Assembly: GCA_964453435.1 (NCBI GenBank)
Contig: CAYVQZ010000034.1
Span: forward strand, 1 to 55,734
DNA: 55,734 bases
Direction: 5' to 3'
Origin: CAYVQZ01 sp964453435
GTDB lineage: Bacteria > Abyssobacteria > SURF-5
How positions within the stretch are numbered: position 1 is the first letter of the stretch; each line of letters starts with the position of its first letter. The position numbers were made by a program, and so were the translations under genes. Positions 34,442-43,175 of this stretch are shown piece after piece. The notes below the pieces were generated by a model. The model did not search any database, was not told the origin of the DNA, and was given only the letters and a program-made list of their open reading frames with translations.

Positions 34442-37186
34442 CTATCTTTTCCTTTTCTTCGGGGTTTTTCCACCAGCCTTTTTCTTCGATGCGGCCGCCT
34501 TCTTAACCCTTCGAGCGGACAACTCTCTTTTCTCCTTTAACGCAGCCTGGGCAGCGGCCAGTCTCGCCACGGGAACCCGGAAGGGAGAGCAACTGACATA
34601 GTCGAGCCCCACGCGGTGACAGAATTCCACCGAGGCGGGTTCACCCCCGTGTTCACCACATATTCCCAGTTTGAGATCGGGGCTGGCCTTTCTCCCTTTC
34701 TCCACCGCGATTTCCATCAGGCTGCCGACCCCTGGCTGATCGAGAGTTTGGAAGGGGTCCCGATCAAAAATCCCCTTCTTTTGATAATCGTTCAGGAATA
34801 CGCCGCTGTCATCACGGCTGAACCCGTAAGTCATTTGAGTCAAATCGTTTGTGCCGAACGAGAAGAAATCCGCCTCTGGGGCTATCTTGTCGGCCGTCAG
34901 AGCGCCGCGAGGAACCTCGATCATAGTGCCGATCGTGTACTTCACCTTGACGCCTTCTTTCTTCATGACGTCTTTCGCGACCTCGACGATGTGCTCCTTC
35001 AAGTATCGCAACTCCGCCGCGTCGCCCACCAGGGGAAGCATGATTTCCGGTATGACCTTTACCTTCCTTTTCGCAAGCTCGCACGCGGCCTCGATGATGG
35101 CCCGTGTCTGCATTCGGTAGATTTCCGGATACGTTATGCCGAGGCGGCATCCCCGATGTCCGAGCATCGGGTTGAACTCCTTGAGTTTCTCCAACTTCGC
35201 CCGTAGCTCGTTGACGGACACGTTCATTTCAATTGCCAGCGCCTCCAGTTGCGAATCCTCGTGCGGCAGAAACTCATGCAACGGAGGATCAAGCAGCCGA
35301 ATCGTTACCGGCAGACCGGCCATCGCTTCAAAAATCCCGATGAAGTCGCCCTTCTGCATCGGCAGCAGTTTTGCCAGCGCCCGCTCTCTTCCTTCCTCAT
35401 CCGAGGCAAGGATCATTTCACGAACCGCCGAAATCCGAGCTCCCTCGAAAAACATGTGCTCCGTCCTGCAGAGTCCGATGCCTTCGGCGCCGAAGTCTCT
35501 CGCAATCTGGGCGTCATGTGGCGTGTCCGTGTTCGTGCGAACTTTCAGCCGGCGCGCCTGGTCGGCCCATTTCATTAAGGTACCGAAGTCGCCGCCCACA
35601 CTCGGGGCGACGGTGTCCACCTTGCCCAGCATTACTTCTCCGCTCGTGCCATCCAGCGAGATATAATCTCCTTCCGAAACGACCAGGTCTCCCTTTACCC
35701 TGAACTCCGACTTGGCATAATCGATGTTAATATCGCCGCATCCGGCGACGCAACATTTTCCCATACCCCGGGCAACCACTGCGGCGTGAGAGGTCATGCC
35801 GCCCCGCTGCGTCAATATCCCCTGCGCGGCATCCATGCCGCCGATGTCCTCGGGCGACGTCTCCACGCGAACGAGGATAACTTTTTCACCATGGGCCGCA
35901 AGTTCCTCCGCCTTCTCCGCGGCAAAGACCACTTTCCCCGTCGCCGCCCCCGGCGAGGCGGGCAGTCCGCGGGCGATGACTTTTTTTTCCGCCTTCGGGT
36001 CAAACGTCGGATGAAGAAGCTGGTCGAGCTGGGCCGCTGGGACGCGGAGCACCGCCTCATCCTTGCCGATCAGCCGTTCTTTATACATATCGACCGCTAT
36101 TTTAATCGCTGCCGTCGCGGTTCGTTTTCCGCTTCGGGTTTGGAGCATCCACAGCTTGCCGCGCTCGATAGTAAACTCGATATCCTGCATTTCGGCATAA
36201 TGTTTCTCGATTTTTTGATATATATCGGTCAGCTCCTTATACACAGGCGGCATGTATTCCTCAAGCGAAACCATTCCGGGCTCCGTCTTTCTCGATTTCC
36301 GTATCGGCTGCGGTGTTCGAATACCGGCGACCACGTCTTCGCCTTGCGCGTTTGGGAGAAACTCGCCATAAAACTTCTTTTCGCCCGTAGCAGGGTCACG
36401 GGTAAATGCGACTCCGGTGGCGCAGTCGTCGCCCATGTTGCCGAAAACCATCGCCTGCACGTTCACGGCGGTCCCCCAATCGTGGGGAATGTTGTTCAGC
36501 TCCCGGTATGTTCTGGCACGCTTGTTGTTCCATGATTCAAAAACCGCGCCAATAGCGCCCCACAATTGCTTCTCGGGGGTTTCCGGAAAATTCTGTCTCG
36601 TGTGCTCCTTGATCGCTTCCTTGAACTTTTCAGCCAGGTCCTTCCAGTCCTCGGCGGTCAGTTCTATATCGAGCGTCGCTCCTTTCTCTTTCTTCTTTCC
36701 CTCGATGAGACGCCCAAAAACTTCGTCCTCGACATTCATCACCACATTGCCGTACATCTGAACCAGGCGTCGATAGGAGTCGTAGACAAATCGCTCGTCC
36801 CTGGTTTCCCCAACCAGTCCTTGAAGCGTCTTCTCGTTGAGACCGAGGTTTAGCACGGTATCCATCATGCCCGGCATCGATACTCGGGCGCCGGAGCGAA
36901 CCGAGACGAGAAGCGGATGCTTCGGGTCTCCATACCGCCTGCCCATCGCCGTCTCGACTTTGCGCAGGGCCTTTTCCACTTCTTCTTTCAATCCTTTCGG
37001 ATATCTTCGATTGTTCTCGTAGTACTCGATGCACACTTCCGTCGTTATGGTGAAACCGGCGGGCACGGGGATACCGAGGTTCGTCATCTCGGCGAGGTTC
37101 GCTCCCTTACCTCCCAACAGATTCCGCATCTTGCTGTTTCCTTCGGCTTTTCCGTTCCCGAAGAAATACACACGTTTCTTAGCCAC
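34442..37186 (-). CDS. ppdK: Pyruvate, phosphate dikinase
   Basis: Reversibly converts pyruvate, ATP and phosphate to PEP, AMP and pyrophosphate; common in anaerobes for PPi-linked glycolysis or gluconeogenesis. The 914 residues are full length: an N-terminal ATP-grasp domain beginning GGKGANLAEMTNLGIPVPAG, a swivelling domain with the phospho-His in GGMTSHAAVVARGMGKCCV, and a C-terminal PEP/pyruvate barrel with the catalytic Cys in GICGEHGGEP. The start is GTG with GGAGG 7 bp upstream. A Lys/Arg-rich tail (KKAAASKKKAGGK) is extra. No PPDK regulatory protein gene is visible near by. Confidence 0.96.
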   Translation of the reverse strand: MAKKRVYFFGNGKAEGNSKMRNLLGGKGANLAEMTNLGIPVPAGFTITTEVCIEYYENNRRYPKGLKEEVEKALRKVETAMGRRYGDPKHPLLVSVRSGARVSMPGMMDTVLNLGLNEKTLQGLVGETRDERFVYDSYRRLVQMYGNVVMNVEDEVFGRLIEGKKKEKGATLDIELTAEDWKDLAEKFKEAIKEHTRQNFPETPEKQLWGAIGAVFESWNNKRARTYRELNNIPHDWGTAVNVQAMVFGNMGDDCATGVAFTRDPATGEKKFYGEFLPNAQGEDVVAGIRTPQPIRKSRKTEPGMVSLEEYMPPVYKELTDIYQKIEKHYAEMQDIEFTIERGKLWMLQTRSGKRTATAAIKIAVDMYKERLIGKDEAVLRVPAAQLDQLLHPTFDPKAEKKVIARGLPASPGAATGKVVFAAEKAEELAAHGEKVILVRVETSPEDIGGMDAAQGILTQRGGMTSHAAVVARGMGKCCVAGCGDINIDYAKSEFRVKGDLVVSEGDYISLDGTSGEVMLGKVDTVAPSVGGDFGTLMKWADQARRLKVRTNTDTPHDAQIARDFGAEGIGLCRTEHMFFEGARISAVREMILASDEEGRERALAKLLPMQKGDFIGIFEAMAGLPVTIRLLDPPLHEFLPHEDSQLEALAIEMNVSVNELRAKLEKLKEFNPMLGHRGCRLGITYPEIYRMQTRAIIEAACELAKRKVKVIPEIMLPLVGDAAELRYLKEHIVEVAKDVMKKEGVKVKYTIGTMIEVPRGALTADKIAPEADFFSFGTNDLTQMTYGFSRDDSGVFLNDYQKKGIFDRDPFQTLDQPGVGSLMEIAVEKGRKASPDLKLGICGEHGGEPASVEFCHRVGLDYVSCSPFRVPVARLAAAQAALKEKRELSARRVKKAAASKKKAGGKTPKKRKR

Positions 37187-37306
37187 CTTCGTTCCTCCAA
37201 TCTGTTTGGCTCCGATTTCTCTGATTGTCCACTGTCACCGCATCATGATTTATATAACACACCTCATACTTTTATGCAACCTGCCATCCCCCCTTCTTCC
37301 GATGCC

Positions 37307-39313
37307 TCAATAGTACTCGACCTCCATTCGCCTGATAGAGAAAAACGTTCCCTGCCTCTGGCTCGGCCTGATTGCGAATCTGAATATCTCCGGGTCGATC
37401 AGCGACAACCCGTTCTTATACAAGGGGATTCGATACCTGTGGAACTGCCCGTCCGCCTTCGCAAAAAAACCTATCGACCTTCCACCCGAGTAGGTCGGAC
37501 TCTTTGGCGTCACCCAGAATATCCTGGATATATCAATGGCATTGCCGTCACCTTTCAAACTCATGTCGAGGATAAGATATTTGAGCGGGAGACCTGGCGG
37601 AAACCGGGGCAGCTTAATCAACGCCAACTCGCCATTGACCACGAATGCGGGATACATATCCTGCCGTGCGATCAGAGAAACGTCCGCGCCCGCCTCGATA
37701 TCCCGACGCTCCCGCGGCTGAAAGAAATCCCACACCCGTGACACAATCCCGACATTTCTTTCAGGTTCAATATCGCCGGCGGTTTCCAGCTTTTCCTCAT
37801 CGTCGTTCCAATGAAACCAGAAATAGCGCCATTCTTCCTCCGAATACTCCTCCCGCTCGAGGTCGAGAATTTGGTTTGCGGGAAGGAAGTTTAAAGCCGC
37901 CTCCATTTCGGTCCTGTCGATATAGAGAGCAATTGCGCTGGGAAACGCATAGTCAATTCGCGGAATTTCATTTTTCATCCACGGAATGCCAGATGTATAA
38001 ACCCGTGACTTCTTCGGGTAAGCCTTCAGCTCCGCCACGATCTTTTTCACGACACCTTTCGTTTCTGCCTGCGCCCGGATCCACTGTCCATCGTAAAATT
38101 TCGTCAAACCCGTCATCGGAATAACGAACACAAGCAGGACGATATAACGGATCACGCTGCGCCTGAAACCGGTCACTACACCGCATATAATCATGGAGAT
38201 TATGTAGCATGACGCCGCCGATGGCAAATATAACCATCTTACCCAGTGCGTGATTTCCAGCAGACGAAATGTCCCAAGAATCGGCAGGACAGTTATAAGG
38301 ACAAAGAGGAAGCAAAAAACAACCTCTCCCGGCGCCATCTTTCTTCTCCAGAAAAGAAAGCCGCCCACACATACTATGCCCGCCCAGCTGAGTTGAACAA
38401 TGCGTTCGTGGAAGGAAATATCCGAAGAAATGGGAGCAAACAAGATTTTCACCGACGAAACCCACATCTTCGCCAGATCGCTAAGCAAAAGGTAGATATT
38501 CCCCAAGTACATAGACACGAGGTCTTCGCCCCCGCGAGTTACATATCCCGCACCGGTGTGGAAAAAAACATTGATACAAATCAACTCCAAAAAGAGCAAG
38601 AAGAAATACGCCGAATATTCGGCAGCCCTCCTTTTCAACGGAACGCTGAGGCCATGGCGCCGCGAGAAGAAAAAGTCGAAAACAATGATGAGTAACGGAA
38701 GCGTAAGTGATGTTTCATTCGACATAAGTGCGGCCAGAAAACAGGATATCGACAGTATGAACCATCCGATTGACGAGGAAAGTCGATAATAGGCGAACAG
38801 TATCAGGGTGCTCAGATAGAAAAGCGTTGACCATGATGTGAAATTTATGGAAAGCATGTGGACAGTCTCGGCTCGGCTCGGAAATACGGCGAAAACCAAC
38901 CCGCAAATCGCTGCCACCCGGAGATTTCTGAATAGAACATAAAAGAAATTCGCTGCGGCGATTGTCGTTGCCGCATGGAGCAGCACCGACGTCAGGTGAT
39001 ACACCCACGGCTTTACCCCGAATACTGCATTCTGGACCCATATCCAGAACATCGGGACCGGACGAAAGAACTTCTTTTCTAAATTGGTGCCGTATCCCAG
39101 AAGGGTGTGCGCCAGGTTGCCGCTTCTGGCAGAATGGAGAACCTCGAAATCGTCCATGAGGAAATACTGATTTATGGTGTCAGCGTAAGCGACAAGAGTC
39201 AGAAACAGGAAGGACAGGCACACCTCCCACGGAAGCAGTTCTCCGCTCTTCGATGAAATGGTTAGCGGCAGTTTTAGTTCGTGAGAACGGAGTCGGCCCA
39301 ACGTTTTCTTCAT
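37307..39313 (-). CDS. Large membrane protein, GT-C glycosyltransferase-like
   Basis: A 668-residue protein with about eleven predicted membrane helices in the first 400 residues and a soluble C-terminal part of about 240 residues. The segment YADTINQYFLMDDFEVL after TM1 has the acidic pair in the first extracytoplasmic loop seen in GT-C enzymes that use polyprenyl-linked sugars. Substrate and role are unknown. ATG at 39313 has GGAGCAACC upstream. It is 39 bp from the next membrane-protein gene, which looks analogous, so they may act together in surface glycan assembly. Confidence 0.65.
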   Translation of the reverse strand: MKKTLGRLRSHELKLPLTISSKSGELLPWEVCLSFLFLTLVAYADTINQYFLMDDFEVLHSARSGNLAHTLLGYGTNLEKKFFRPVPMFWIWVQNAVFGVKPWVYHLTSVLLHAATTIAAANFFYVLFRNLRVAAICGLVFAVFPSRAETVHMLSINFTSWSTLFYLSTLILFAYYRLSSSIGWFILSISCFLAALMSNETSLTLPLLIIVFDFFFSRRHGLSVPLKRRAAEYSAYFFLLFLELICINVFFHTGAGYVTRGGEDLVSMYLGNIYLLLSDLAKMWVSSVKILFAPISSDISFHERIVQLSWAGIVCVGGFLFWRRKMAPGEVVFCFLFVLITVLPILGTFRLLEITHWVRWLYLPSAASCYIISMIICGVVTGFRRSVIRYIVLLVFVIPMTGLTKFYDGQWIRAQAETKGVVKKIVAELKAYPKKSRVYTSGIPWMKNEIPRIDYAFPSAIALYIDRTEMEAALNFLPANQILDLEREEYSEEEWRYFWFHWNDDEEKLETAGDIEPERNVGIVSRVWDFFQPRERRDIEAGADVSLIARQDMYPAFVVNGELALIKLPRFPPGLPLKYLILDMSLKGDGNAIDISRIFWVTPKSPTYSGGRSIGFFAKADGQFHRYRIPLYKNGLSLIDPEIFRFAIRPSQRQGTFFSIRRMEVEYY

Positions 39314-39352
39314 GGTTGCTCCGCAGGAAACCATGGAGCTTCCCGGGAATTC

Positions 39353-41146
39353 TCAATGCATCTGATAGACAAGGACCTCGCCCTTCAAGTATGGTGTCCT
39401 GTAAACAAGCCTCACCGGCTTCAGCAGACCTACGAGTTTCTTCGCGATTGCCTCGTCCTGGCGACTCAGATGCCACGTGTGGAGAAACACATATTTGATG
39501 TTGTTTTCCCGCAGTTTCCGTTGTGTGCTCGAAATTTTGTCCATCTTGTCAGGACTGTCCAGAAGATCGAAGTAATATTGAGCAAGCTCATCTTTTATGA
39601 TGGAATGCAGGAGTGGGTCGCTCTCGACAAGACTCATGCTGCCCGGCGAGCGCCGAGGCACTTGTCCGCTCACGGTCGGTTTTTGATGCACAATTTGAAA
39701 ATACATGCTGATCGGCCGCATCCCTTCACTCATGGGGATGTCCAGGATAGCGTATTCCGCCGCATCACGGGCCATCTCGTAATATATATCGGGCACCGGA
39801 AACCGCGCCGTTCGCAGAGGCGCGCCGATATTTTCCAATAGAATGAACGCTGCCGCAAGCGCAACAATCGCCGTTTTGCCTCCCGGCTTCCACTCGCCGA
39901 GCGCCTTCACTCCGTATGCGGCCAAGACGGCGAGCGACAGCATCACGATTACTATCATTCTCTCGGGAGCGCGCGCTATTTGGAGCACAGTAAGCCACTT
40001 GTACAACGCGAGGTATGGAAGTGGCACATTCCGGAGCACTCTCCCGCCAACATGTAGGTATGGTCCCATGGAAAGCACCAGAAAGAGTCCGAACGAGCCA
40101 AACCATATCCATTTCTTTCTGTCGGCGCACCGTATCAGTCCGACAACCGCGAGCAGCAGGGCCGTGTAGCCCAAGAAACTTTTCAGCCCGATCACTCGCC
40201 AGTCAAAGCCCTTCGAATACAGAAACCTGAAATCAATCAGGGCATCGTAAAATTTCTGATAAAAGCTCGGAATCACAAAACTCAAAAGGTCATTCGAAAA
40301 TGCGGTGGGAGCCTCGAGCTGCATTTTCGCAGCAGACAGGTGACCGTCCGAAACAAAACTCCAAATCGCCGCGAGAAAGGGGCTTGCAGCCAGGACAAAT
40401 ACGGTAACAGCCGTTGCGCCGTTTGCGAGCACCCCCTTCAAATAGTCTCGCTCCAATCTGTTTGCGACCGTATACCATGCAATCAACACAAGCGAGAGGC
40501 CCAGCGAGAAAAGCGCGTAGTTCAAGGAAGAATAGAAAAGCAGAGCGAACGAGAGCCCGACCGCCACCCCCCGCCCCAAAGACGGAGCCTTGAGCAATCG
40601 GACTACAAAGAAAATGAACAGCGCAACAAATTCATAGCAAAAAAGATTGAGCGCGGAGAGGTTCCATACTCGATTCGCGCAAAATGAATAGAGCAAGCCC
40701 GCAACGAACGAGGCGCGCGAATCACCGACAACCTCCATAGAAAGCAGATACCCGAAGTAAGCCGCGAGGACGAATGAGCAAAGAACCACGATGCTATATG
40801 CAACAATGACTCCCGTCTCGCCGGAAAACAACCATTGAAACGGAAGCGAGGCGATGCTGTAAACCCCGATAAACGGGAGAAAAACCAAAGACGTGCCGTG
40901 AGGATAAAATATGTAATTGCTATAAAATGGCTGTGCGCCGAGATGGAAGAGCGAGTGCTTCAACCACCAGAAGTTCCACAGGAAGATGAACGAGTCCCGA
41001 TTCAGATAGTTTTGAGGGTCCGCGACATCGACCGGCAACTGATTAACGCGAAGGATCAGCGGGTACGTCATTCCGGCAGTGACAAAGCTATAGAGAAGGA
41101 TGACACCGAGCTGTCTCTGCCATTTTTTTTTCCAGGAAAGCCGCAT
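39353..41146 (-). CDS. Large membrane protein, GT-C-like, unknown function
   Basis: A 597-residue protein with about eleven predicted membrane helices and a soluble C-terminal domain from about residue 460. The first periplasmic loop carries VDVADPQNYLNRDSFIFLWN, with acidic residues as in GT-C transferases, and FYPHGTSLVF later. No clear ribosome site precedes the ATG. It heads a two-gene run with the neighbouring GT-C-like protein. Similar proteins are often annotated only as hypothetical. Confidence 0.6.
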   Translation of the reverse strand: MRLSWKKKWQRQLGVILLYSFVTAGMTYPLILRVNQLPVDVADPQNYLNRDSFIFLWNFWWLKHSLFHLGAQPFYSNYIFYPHGTSLVFLPFIGVYSIASLPFQWLFSGETGVIVAYSIVVLCSFVLAAYFGYLLSMEVVGDSRASFVAGLLYSFCANRVWNLSALNLFCYEFVALFIFFVVRLLKAPSLGRGVAVGLSFALLFYSSLNYALFSLGLSLVLIAWYTVANRLERDYLKGVLANGATAVTVFVLAASPFLAAIWSFVSDGHLSAAKMQLEAPTAFSNDLLSFVIPSFYQKFYDALIDFRFLYSKGFDWRVIGLKSFLGYTALLLAVVGLIRCADRKKWIWFGSFGLFLVLSMGPYLHVGGRVLRNVPLPYLALYKWLTVLQIARAPERMIVIVMLSLAVLAAYGVKALGEWKPGGKTAIVALAAAFILLENIGAPLRTARFPVPDIYYEMARDAAEYAILDIPMSEGMRPISMYFQIVHQKPTVSGQVPRRSPGSMSLVESDPLLHSIIKDELAQYYFDLLDSPDKMDKISSTQRKLRENNIKYVFLHTWHLSRQDEAIAKKLVGLLKPVRLVYRTPYLKGEVLVYQMH

Positions 41147-41428
41147 TTTACAAGTTCGCCCGCCAGTGCTTCCGAGTATCCCACAAATCCCGTTTTTCTG
41201 TCAACTTCCGTCGTTATTTCGCCTGCCACTATCCATCTCACGCTGCTTTTGTTAGAATATTTGTGGAAGTAATTATGTTATCTTTGCCCTTCTCATTTTC
41301 GTGGTTCTTACCTGCAAAATGAGAGTTCTCTCTGTCCGTTCCTGATTTGACAATTCCGGTAACTTGGATAAGGGCAGAAGGGGTTGCGCATTTGTGCAGC
41401 GCGATTCTGCTGAAAGGATTTTGGCGCT

Positions 41429-41710
41429 GTGGAAGAAATCGGTGAATTCCTGCACTCACTCGGCATACCGAATCCGGACCTCGCGCTTGCATTGCTCGTT
41501 TTCGGCTTCGCCGCCATCTTCCTCTTTGTTATAATTCGAGAGAAGGCCCGCAGAAAAACAGGCAAAGATATTTTGTCAAAAACCGCAATGCGCGGTGGCA
41601 GGTCGCTCTTGAGGGGAGCAAATCATAGTAAAAAAGAGAATTCCGGTGACATTCGCCGCGAATCCGGCGGCGATATCCCGAAACAAAACGCGAGAAAATC
41701 CAAGACTTAA
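41429..41710 (+). CDS. Possible small membrane protein
   Basis: A 93-codon frame with a GTG start and AAGGA about 10 bp upstream. One hydrophobic helix (ALALLVFGFAAIFLFVII) is followed by a basic, hydrophilic tail. No family is recognised. The strand is supported only by the helix, the ribosome site and lack of a better alternative. Confidence 0.35.
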   Translation: MEEIGEFLHSLGIPNPDLALALLVFGFAAIFLFVIIREKARRKTGKDILSKTAMRGGRSLLRGANHSKKENSGDIRRESGGDIPKQNARKSKT

Positions 41711-42086
41711 GATGAATGCGTAAGTTAATAGAGCGGTCGGCCCGCGCGCATATCGATTCCTGATTCTACTCTTTATATTTGAGGAGTGCCAGGGGAAAAC
41801 GCCGAGGGGTCGTGATATTCATAAACGCTTGAACTGAGCGTCCTTGCTTCAATGGGGAACTTGGCCTTCAACTCATAAGAGAACTCACCGAGCCGTCTGC
41901 CTCTCTCTTTCGCAGACGAACGATTATCTGTCGATGCGCAAGGTTGTGCTTCTCGATTGTCTTACCTTCCACAAGCGCTTGCAAATCCGCAGTCCGAGCA
42001 GCGAAACCGCCCGGAACGCCGAGGGGAAACAAAATCGTATGATGTCCGAGTCAAAATCCGACTTGACTCGGTGAACAGATTCATTC
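41711..42086. other. Gap without a recognised gene, with a 9-bp perfect hairpin
   Basis: No coding frame here is convincing. CCGAGTCAA (42046-42054) and TTGACTCGG (42063-42071) form a perfect 9-bp stem with an 8-nt loop, 15 bp beyond the HAD-gene stop. It lacks a U-tract but may end or protect that transcript. Confidence 0.45.
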
Positions 42087-42761
42087 TCAGAAATGTCGGA
42101 CATTCATGATGGTGGGAATTTTTAACCCGTCGGTGCATGGCGAGTTCTTATATCCCATCTCGACAGAGATATTGTCCGTAATCCATGCAGAAACCATCTG
42201 AAACTCGAAATCCTTATCCAGGCAGGCAATTCGTTTGCCCGAGTCAATGAGGGCCTCGAATCCGCGGAGGAAGCTTCCATCCCCCAGTTCCCACAGTCTC
42301 TCCGCAATTGTTTCGTAGGCGAGCGCGGTTTCCTCAATGGGCCGCTGATCGTGCACGAAAACGATATCTATATCGACAGGCTCGTCCGAAGGCATGTTCG
42401 CCACCACGAGCATGCTTTCGCGTGCCTTCTCTTTTTCCAACCGGTACATGTTGGCCACCGGGAGATACTGTTTCCCCCACACCCCTTCGGTAACATCGTT
42501 CCTGCCGAATATATGCTCGAAATAGGCGTCGAGACACACGGCGGCGACAACTTTTTCCGAGTAATCCCGTTTGGCGGAACTTGTGATCACGTGCCGATAG
42601 CCTTTCTCAATCATGCGATTGAGGGTCTTTATGAGGTCGGTCCGCAACTTATATGAATCCTCGGGGTTGGGAAAAGCACCGCCGCTTCTGGCAGAGATTA
42701 TGTTGCGGAACATCCCAAGAGTTTCATCGAGGTCCCAACAAATGGTTTTCAAATCAGCCAT
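42087..42761 (-). CDS. HAD-superfamily hydrolase
   Basis: A 224-residue haloacid-dehalogenase-like phosphatase. Motif I is WDLDETLG near the N-terminus, motif II is the Ser/Thr in HVITSSAKRDYSEKVV, and a DIVFVHDQRP segment later resembles motif IV. The substrate is unknown. ATG at 42761 is preferred to 42776 because GGGGGA is about 7 bp upstream. It is divergent from the ETF-QO transcription unit. Confidence 0.75.
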   Translation of the reverse strand: MADLKTICWDLDETLGMFRNIISARSGGAFPNPEDSYKLRTDLIKTLNRMIEKGYRHVITSSAKRDYSEKVVAAVCLDAYFEHIFGRNDVTEGVWGKQYLPVANMYRLEKEKARESMLVVANMPSDEPVDIDIVFVHDQRPIEETALAYETIAERLWELGDGSFLRGFEALIDSGKRIACLDKDFEFQMVSAWITDNISVEMGYKNSPCTDGLKIPTIMNVRHF

Positions 42762-42868
42762 GGTCTCGTCCCCCATGCAAGTGCCGCTGATTCTCTTGAA
42801 AGTTGACGGGCGAGGTAACTCTACGTTGATTCCTTTTACCTAGTATACCATATTTTGCTCCGAAAAGC

Positions 42869-42898
42869 TTGACAACAAACTTATCCGCCCCCTATAAT
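42869..42898 (+). promoter_or_regulatory. Near-consensus sigma70 promoter for ETF-QO
   Basis: TTGACA (42869-42874) and TATAAT (42893-42898) are both exact consensus, 18 bp apart. The nearest gene on this strand starts at 43176, giving a 5' leader of about 270 nt. Confidence 0.75.
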
Positions 42899-42904
42899 GA
42901 AAAA

Positions 42905-43175
42905 GGGTTGGCGGTTCAAGCTTCCTCTTCTCACCCCAGGTTATGTTTCAAAACTGCTTGACGCCACCAAAAAGCCAAAACCACGTTCCCTATGTAGGTT
43001 AGAGTTTCTGTTGCCACGCCTTGCAACTGTTTAAACTTAAATCCGAAAGGACGCTGTTGTCTTCCGCATCAGGGGGCGTTGGAAGACATGAGGCGCATGT
43101 CATGTCTGCGTCGCAGAATACCGCGTCGCGGGCGGTGCAATCGACCAGGAAACCAGAGTTTACAGGAGAGAGACT
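42905..43175 (+). promoter_or_regulatory. Long, potentially structured 5' leader of the ETF-QO gene
   Basis: About 270 nt between the predicted start site and the ETF-QO ATG, without a convincing gene. Three short hairpins lie in its 3' half: GTCTTCC/GGAAGAC (43059-43087), TCTGC/GCAGA, and CCGC/GCGG close to it. No known riboswitch class is recognised, and no terminator U-tract is seen. Confidence 0.4.
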
